A stretch of 64,000 bases of DNA, from the NCBI GenBank assembly GCA_964512325.1, contig CAZEGN010000001.1, positions 145,045 to 209,044 of the forward strand. Reading direction: 5' to 3'. The notes beneath the pieces were generated by a model, which did no database searches, was not told the DNA's origin, and worked only from the letters and a program-made list of their open reading frames with translations. The translations under genes and the position numbers were made by a program. Positions 58,950 to 64,000 of this stretch are shown here, piece by piece. Numbering within the stretch: the stretch's first letter is position 1; each line of letters opens with the position of its first letter. Source of the DNA: JACQZO01 sp964512325. GTDB lineage: Bacteria > Patescibacteriota > Gracilibacteria > RBG-16-42-10.

Positions 58950-59249
58950 CTATTCTAGGACAGCCAGGATATCGTCTTCTTTGAGGATGAGATAATCCTC
59001 ATTATCAATTTCTACTTCGTCTGGACCATATTTAGTAAAGAGTACTTTTTGTCCTACTTTCACCGTCATAGGGACAAGGTCTCCATTATCAGCTCGCTTG
59101 CCTGGTCCCACAGCAATGATCTCGCCCTGTTGAGGACGCTCTTTATTTGCACTTTCAGGTAATACAATGCCTGATACCGTCACCTCTTCTCGTCCCAAAG
59201 GGCGTACAACCACGCGGTTTGCCAAAGGAACTACTTTTGTTTGAGCCAT
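58950..59249 (-). CDS. groS: co-chaperonin GroES
   Basis: GroES is the heptameric lid of the chaperonin. The 99-residue product has VVPLANRVVVRPLGREE near the start, the mobile loop GIVLPESANKERPQQGEI (about residues 27-44), and the GQKVLFTKYG block. Length is normal (about 95). It is the first gene of the operon and has a strong CIRCE promoter. Confidence 0.97.
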   Translation of the reverse strand: MAQTKVVPLANRVVVRPLGREEVTVSGIVLPESANKERPQQGEIIAVGPGKRADNGDLVPMTVKVGQKVLFTKYGPDEVEIDNEDYLILKEDDILAVLE

Positions 59250-59274
59250 AAAAGTAATTTAGTTAATTGCTTAC

Positions 59275-59301
59275 TTAGCACTCAGAATTATAGAGTGCCA
59301 A
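59275..59301. promoter_or_regulatory. CIRCE element (HrcA operator) of groES-groEL
   Basis: TTAGCACTC (59275-59283), exactly nine spacer bases, and GAGTGCCAA (59293-59301) match the CIRCE consensus with one mismatch. On the minus strand a TATAAT lies inside the spacer. Confidence 0.95.
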
Positions 59302-59315
59302 AAAGTCGCCGTCAA
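59287..59315 (-). promoter_or_regulatory. groES-groEL promoter
   Basis: On the minus strand TTGACG (59310-59315) and TATAAT (59287-59292) are separated by exactly 17 bp, a near-consensus sigma70 promoter. HrcA bound to the CIRCE would cover the -10 box. Confidence 0.9.
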
Positions 59316-59317
59316 GT

Positions 59318-59355
59318 AAAAAGCCCATAAGGTTGATATCCCTCATGGACTTTTA
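59318..59355 (-). terminator. intrinsic terminator of the surface-protein gene
   Basis: A 14-15-bp stem with two G-U pairs (59318-59332 and 59341-59354, loop of 8) carries T-runs on both strands. It lies between the end of the giant surface gene and the groES -35 box and insulates the two. Confidence 0.85.
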
Positions 59356-59377
59356 TACCTCGCCAAAAACTTCAGAT

Positions 59378-62300
59378 TTATTTTTTGCGTCTACGGAAGA
59401 AATAACCAAGTGTAATCAAAGTACCGATTCCAGCTACAGCTATTTCCGGTCCCGTCTTAGGCAAATGCACTGGAGCCGGTGTCGGAGTAGGCGTAGCAAC
59501 CGGAGCAGGAGGGAGCTCTACGGTACGAGCATCTTTAATGATCGGTGCAGCGGTAGTTGGCAATGGTGTTACATTCGATTCTGGCTCAGCACAATCTGAT
59601 GCACGCAAGGGGTTATCAAATGCACGAGTCACATCAATGTAAACCTGATTGCTAGCAGAATGACTGGTTGAACCTGATGTTACCTGAGCGTTCGCACCAA
59701 CAGGCACGCCAACATTTAATATACAAACTGCATCAATATCAGTGCCGGGTGCTTTAGCAGCAACAGTACTGCTCATATCTTCAACTTTGATAAACTTAAT
59801 CCAGCTCAGACGAGTGCGAGAAATATCATAACCATTATCATCACTCGAGACACGCACATATTTTTCGCCATCCTGAGAAACAGAGACGCGACGATCCTCA
59901 CTTGCCTTATCGGTATCATCACTGTGATTATTAACAAGATACAGCGCAAAGTCGTCACCAGAACCATCAACCACAGCTTTATCAGCCTCTAACTCAACAA
60001 TAATTTCACCATCCTCACCTAGTGAGACATAACGCCCATCTGGAGCACCTGTTATTGCACGAGTGCTACTATGGCTATTACCAGATGTGGAAATACTCGC
60101 TTCGTTGACCGCATCGAAATACAAATCATCATCACCTTCATCAGCTGAGCTGTCTAAATCATAACCATCTAATGGAAAGTCACTTCTGCTTTCTAGAGTT
60201 AGAGTGTATTCCACTACAGCAGTTTCGCCGGCAGCTATTGGAATATTATTCACAATCACCTGACGCGCAGCACTAGCCTCGGTTCCACCGGCAGCATCAG
60301 TTACCGTAACGGCAGCGATGAAAGCATTTGGTATCGGATCAACTAGACTGTATACATGAGCTGCTGCTGTATCGGTGTTGGTAATAGCAACCTCATATGA
60401 CACAGTACGGCTACTGAGAGCATATTTGTCTTTATTATCAGCCGTACGCTTGAGCACCGTAAAGGGACCTGGTGTACCGCTAGCACTAAATGTGACTGTC
60501 ACCGTATCAATGTCCGTACTACCATTACAATCTGTTTTCACAAGCGTAATTTCTGTGGCAGTGCTCAGTGTTCTAGTAATTGAATCCCCGGTTTCACTGG
60601 ACTGTAACACATCATTAATAAACCAGTGGTAGGTAATAGTACCATCGCCGCTAGTGCTACTATTAGCAAAAGTGAAACTGCCCGCCGCAGTTGCAGCAAA
60701 GGTGCTTGATGGGGTCGCCTCCTCATTAACCGTCAACTCAGCATCAACAGTTTCTGAACCTGAACAAGCAGTAGGACTAGCAATAATTTCATGTTCTACC
60801 GCAAACGATGCTGGCGTTGCTGCTAATGCTGGCGTAGAAGAGACATAACTAACAGCATTAGTATATGTCCCCTGTGTACCAGACACAGTCGCCAAATAGC
60901 GGATATTTACGGTATCTCCCGCATCTAAACCGCCGTTGGGCAAAGTTAACGCTATATTGCCATTATTCGCCACAGTACAGCTGGAAGACTCACTTGTTGG
61001 CAGGGTGTTAATAGCAAAGTTACACACTGGAACACTGCTACTCAACCCTGTAAAAGTATCGTCTAGTGTTAGCGCAGTAATGTTTTGACTGCTGCTACCG
61101 CTCTTGGCAGCAATATCGACAGTAACCAAGTCCCCATTACGCACAGGCGACGTCGGTGTAATTGTCTTTGATAAAGTAAGTGTTGTATTAGTAGAGCCAC
61201 TCACCACACTTAAAGCGACAACATCTTGGTCGCGGTCACCATTACAATCCTCAACATTAAAGCTTACCACATGAGCGCCCGCCGTAAGCGCAATATCCTG
61301 AGGCTCAAGTGTAGTTCCAGATCCTGACGCTATCAATGTACCATCCAATCTCCACTCCCAAGCAAATTCAGCATTCCCTGTACTTGCATACGTGGGCTCA
61401 AATGTAGCAGTGTGAGGAGTAGTATTAAATGTTGCCAAACTGTGAGCAACATCATCAATCATAAATGTTGCATTGGGCTCAGTATCAGTGGCATCGGGGT
61501 CGGTACAAGTAAGCAAAGGATTAGAACCGCTATCATAGGCCTCAATTACAAATTGTTTTGTACTAATCAAATCAGTTTCATATTCTGGTTCCGTCACAAC
61601 CGAGCCAGTATTGGTAACAGGACCAAGATCAGCATCTTCATCTACTGTAGCTTCTAGACGTACATAATAAGTTGTGCCAGGACTCATTGGTAGATCTCCC
61701 GCATCCTCAAAAACAATAGTATTACCATCTAATTCACAAGGAATAACAGTTTCTTCATCTAAGCTTGTAGAAAAGACACATGATTCTGGAATATAGCTCA
61801 AACCAGCGGGCAGCTGATTAGAGAACGCTACATTGGTAAAACTAGTATTTCCTGAGTTTGCAAGCACCAGGTGTATTACCTGCGTCTGTCCCTGACTAAT
61901 TGGGTCATAAGCGACAAAACTATTTAAAGTGAGTGCATTGCTAGAAACTGTCGCCAAGAAATTAGCTCCAAACTCTGAAGTATCACAAGCTAGGTTCTCA
62001 GGCAAGAAATCGTCAGAGTTCAGGTATAGACTATTATCCAATACTCCCATTGCACAACGCTCATCATCCATTGAAGTAGTAGTAACCGTACTAGTTAACA
62101 AACCACCAGCAAACCCTACATCTACCGGCAAATCTGCTGTCCAATTATTGTCATCTCTGGTAGTAGGCAAAACAATACGACCCAAGAAAGTCTTACCTTC
62201 ACCATAGCCATAATCAGTCTCTCCTTCCGCCCTATCAGCATCACAATTCTCAATAGAGAAACTGCTCAAGTCACCAGCACAACCCACCTGATAAAGTTCA

Positions 62301-63871
62301 ATGATAGCGCCAGAACCCATGTTTAAATCATCCACAGTTCCTGAAATGCTCCACACACCAGTAACATCATTATAAGTAGCACCATCAATAACTGGGCTAT
62401 TGAGCATATTGTTTCCCCCAGTATCTTCATCTCCAGTATCATTCAAACTCACATAGGGATTCTCTTCAGTAAATGCAGCCCCACCGACAGAAGCATCCTC
62501 TTCCAAATCAATGCTAATACCGTCAGGAGAATCACCATCAATAAAGCCATTTGCATAAATGCTATTTCCAAGAAAGGCATTAAAGGCCATCGTTCCAGCC
62601 AAAAAGTCACCAGACTGTCCGTTAGGATCAGCACAACTCTTTTGCACTTGAATACCATTATCGGCATTATTGTAAATCGTATTATGATCAATACGGTTCC
62701 CCATCGAACCATCGTATTCTGTTTCTGACTCACGGTTACACATTAAGGTAACCCCATTGCCACTGTCAGTAGCCGCCTCAATACCGTTTCGATAAATAGC
62801 ATTTTCCGACACAATTGAGTGCAATGTATTACGCAAAACAAGTCCCGACCCGTGGTTGTTCCTAATTACATTATGCTCAATCTCTACATTGTAAGCTGGC
62901 AAAGGAACACTTAGCCCAATGTCATCTCCACCATCAATAATAATTCCCGCACTGAGGAAATCGTGCTCTGTACATCCCGTGATTGAATCAGGGTCAAAAG
63001 CAAAACCATTATTTTCGATTGTATTGTTACTAATGACAGGATTACTTACATAATCGGCTGTGGCATACACCATTGTTCCCTGAATTTGAATACCAGCGGT
63101 ATAACAAACATCTGTATCGCCTGCAAAAGTAATCTCATTATCAACATTGTTGCCTGCAATAGTATTTCCAGAAATAACGACATCATCTGCAAGTACAGCC
63201 AAAATTCCCTTACGAAAACAATTTATCTCATTGTTCATAATGCGATTTCCCTCAGCCGTGTCATAACTATTTCGATTTGATACGATTATACCAATCTCAC
63301 CAATACAAGAAGCTTCATTCGACTGGCCATCAATTAAAACATTCTCTACCCGATTATTGTCACCATAAATAGTAATACCATTCGCAAATCCTCGAATAGT
63401 AAGATTACGAATAATATTGTTGGTTGAATTAGCTGTAGGTGAGCCAATTTGAAACAAGTGGCTGTATTGCCCACCATCATTAATGATAGTTACATTATTT
63501 GCACCATCAATAGTAATTGAATGATCTAACTGTGTAAGCTGATCTAGGTCATCTAAACCATTATCACCGCTCACATCAGTTAGAGACACTTCTGTAACAT
63601 CATTAGCAAACGTGATTAAAACGTCACCAGAAACATGTGTTGCTGCATCCGCTATAGCTTGGCGCAATGAACAGTTTCCATTTAACGAATCATCATCACA
63701 GGTTATTGCAGGTTGAGCAAAGTCATTGTCAGTCCCTATATCAACGACATAGTTGATTGTAGCAGCAGATGTTTTTAGAACTTCTCCTTTTTGTATTGTT
63801 CCAATTAACGGAAGAAAAATTAGCCCAACAACAACAACACCTAGAAAAAATGATTTTATTTTTATTTTCAT
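59378..63871 (-). CDS. giant LPXTG-anchored surface protein with beta-helix and DUF11/PKD-like repeats
   Basis: The 1497-residue protein has a signal peptide (about 1-37), a CSLREA-like motif (NCSLRQAI, 66-73), a right-handed beta-helix region (about 85-450, many Asn/Gly turns such as ISNNTIENN), a Cys-rich beta domain (about 460-640), alternating DUF11-like and PKD-like modules (about 640-1230), a domain with DGRYVSLG and VSQDGEKYVRV, a Pro/Thr stalk, and the sorting signal LPKTG (1470-1474) followed by a membrane helix and RRRKK. It should be sortase-anchored and act in adhesion or glycan binding. No sortase gene is visible here. Confidence 0.9.
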   Translation of the reverse strand: MKIKIKSFFLGVVVVGLIFLPLIGTIQKGEVLKTSAATINYVVDIGTDNDFAQPAITCDDDSLNGNCSLRQAIADAATHVSGDVLITFANDVTEVSLTDVSGDNGLDDLDQLTQLDHSITIDGANNVTIINDGGQYSHLFQIGSPTANSTNNIIRNLTIRGFANGITIYGDNNRVENVLIDGQSNEASCIGEIGIIVSNRNSYDTAEGNRIMNNEINCFRKGILAVLADDVVISGNTIAGNNVDNEITFAGDTDVCYTAGIQIQGTMVYATADYVSNPVISNNTIENNGFAFDPDSITGCTEHDFLSAGIIIDGGDDIGLSVPLPAYNVEIEHNVIRNNHGSGLVLRNTLHSIVSENAIYRNGIEAATDSGNGVTLMCNRESETEYDGSMGNRIDHNTIYNNADNGIQVQKSCADPNGQSGDFLAGTMAFNAFLGNSIYANGFIDGDSPDGISIDLEEDASVGGAAFTEENPYVSLNDTGDEDTGGNNMLNSPVIDGATYNDVTGVWSISGTVDDLNMGSGAIIELYQVGCAGDLSSFSIENCDADRAEGETDYGYGEGKTFLGRIVLPTTRDDNNWTADLPVDVGFAGGLLTSTVTTTSMDDERCAMGVLDNSLYLNSDDFLPENLACDTSEFGANFLATVSSNALTLNSFVAYDPISQGQTQVIHLVLANSGNTSFTNVAFSNQLPAGLSYIPESCVFSTSLDEETVIPCELDGNTIVFEDAGDLPMSPGTTYYVRLEATVDEDADLGPVTNTGSVVTEPEYETDLISTKQFVIEAYDSGSNPLLTCTDPDATDTEPNATFMIDDVAHSLATFNTTPHTATFEPTYASTGNAEFAWEWRLDGTLIASGSGTTLEPQDIALTAGAHVVSFNVEDCNGDRDQDVVALSVVSGSTNTTLTLSKTITPTSPVRNGDLVTVDIAAKSGSSSQNITALTLDDTFTGLSSSVPVCNFAINTLPTSESSSCTVANNGNIALTLPNGGLDAGDTVNIRYLATVSGTQGTYTNAVSYVSSTPALAATPASFAVEHEIIASPTACSGSETVDAELTVNEEATPSSTFAATAAGSFTFANSSTSGDGTITYHWFINDVLQSSETGDSITRTLSTATEITLVKTDCNGSTDIDTVTVTFSASGTPGPFTVLKRTADNKDKYALSSRTVSYEVAITNTDTAAAHVYSLVDPIPNAFIAAVTVTDAAGGTEASAARQVIVNNIPIAAGETAVVEYTLTLESRSDFPLDGYDLDSSADEGDDDLYFDAVNEASISTSGNSHSSTRAITGAPDGRYVSLGEDGEIIVELEADKAVVDGSGDDFALYLVNNHSDDTDKASEDRRVSVSQDGEKYVRVSSDDNGYDISRTRLSWIKFIKVEDMSSTVAAKAPGTDIDAVCILNVGVPVGANAQVTSGSTSHSASNQVYIDVTRAFDNPLRASDCAEPESNVTPLPTTAAPIIKDARTVELPPAPVATPTPTPAPVHLPKTGPEIAVAGIGTLITLGYFFRRRKK

Positions 63872-63891
63872 ATTTTTTCACACTTCATCAC

Positions 63892-63897
63892 ATTATA
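63892..63897 (-). promoter_or_regulatory. -10 box of the surface-protein gene
   Basis: A perfect TATAAT on the minus strand lies 20 bases upstream of the ATG. A TTACAC at 18 bp is a weak -35. Confidence 0.5.
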
Positions 63898-63900
63898 TCA

Positions 63901-63936
63901 CAAAAACGACTTAATGTGTAACACACAAAAAGTCGT
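63901..63936 (-). terminator. probable terminator of an upstream minus-strand gene
   Basis: On the minus strand ACGACTT (63930-63936) pairs with AAGTCGT (63906-63912), with a TGTG/CACA inner stem, and is followed by TTTTTG. It probably ends a gene outside the window; 63937-64000 shows no gene. Confidence 0.55.
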
Positions 63937-64000
63937 AGTTCATAAGGTTAAATTAACGGAAAGGTTGGGGGAAGTTATTATTTGAGCGTCTAAACTCAAT

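Noticed and set aside
59333..59599. 88-residue frame antisense to the LPKTG end of the surface protein
   Set aside because: It has no domain and lies opposite a clear sorting-signal coding region and terminator.
1..64000. CRISPR array
   Set aside because: No regularly spaced direct repeats of 23-40 bp were seen; the short repeats found are few, palindromic and unevenly placed.
1..64000. Prophage, insertion sequence or transposase
   Set aside because: No integrase, recombinase, transposase or terminal inverted repeats with target duplication were seen.
1..64000. Alternative code with UGA as Gly
   Set aside because: TGA ends several conserved genes in overlapping start/stop contexts.

Overview
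The window reads as a compact, AT-rich bacterial chromosome segment, most likely from the Candidate Phyla Radiation (Patescibacteria). The S10-spc-alpha ribosomal cluster is nearly complete but has no rpmD (L30) between rpsE and rplO, a known CPR trait. The few cell-surface genes seen fit a reduced lifestyle: an LPKTG-anchored giant protein, a cohesin/Ig-like protein, lipoproteins and an O-antigen-ligase-like protein. TGA is a normal stop (rpmC, ddl, trpS), so the UGA=Gly code of Gracilibacteria/Absconditabacteria does not apply. I cannot name the lineage more closely without rRNA or searches.

Layout. 1-18.8 kb: 3' part of fusA, tuf, then rpsJ-rplC-rplD-rplW-rplB-rpsS-rplV-rpsC-rplP-rpmC-rpsQ-rplN-rplX-rplE-rpsN-rpsH-rplF-rplR-rpsE-rplO-secY, a terminator, adk-map, infA-rpmJ-rpsM-rpsK-rpsD-rpoA-rplQ-rplM-rpsI and a terminator. 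18.8-25.7 kb: queA, rsmA, a TPR protein and a cohesin-type surface protein on the minus strand, mnmA on plus, then a methyltransferase on minus. 25.7-43.2 kb: mostly plus strand, with a TrmB-type regulator, a three-gene membrane operon, CIRCE-controlled clpC, an orphan response regulator with HIT and nucleotidyltransferase genes, manC-like, LexA-box recA, trpS, an unknown, a Wzy/WaaL-like protein, lgt, a SecD-like lipoprotein, rlmN (minus) and a PP2C-like/propeller membrane protein. 43.2-52.4 kb: LOG protein, ruvC, ybaB, a secreted zincin, recR, ddl-alr, comM, a large unknown secreted protein, ndk. 52.4-64 kb: ECF sigma/anti-sigma pair, DUF192 protein, RNase Y, a second orphan response regulator, CDP-alcohol phosphatidyltransferase, CIRCE-controlled groES-groEL, and a 1497-residue LPXTG surface protein.

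General themes. None of about 35 inspected start codons has a Shine-Dalgarno-like purine tract; most are preceded by T/A-rich sequence, and several predicted leaders are very short. EF-Tu has a rewritten switch I (the usual RGITI is KTVTI). L4 and S17 carry Lys/Ala-rich tails. Eight convergent gene pairs touch or overlap at their 3' ends. Regulatory DNA is unusually readable: two CIRCE elements each enclosing a TATAAT, a GAAC-N4-GTTC palindrome between the recA promoter elements, a perfect 15-bp inverted repeat on an extended -10 promoter, and dyads upstream of two regulator genes. A short dispersed intergenic repeat occurs at three places. No tRNA, rRNA, transposase, prophage or CRISPR array was seen, and no gene-free stretch exceeds 300 bases (the longest, 51585-51858 or slightly more with the start chosen here, holds only a candidate ndk promoter).
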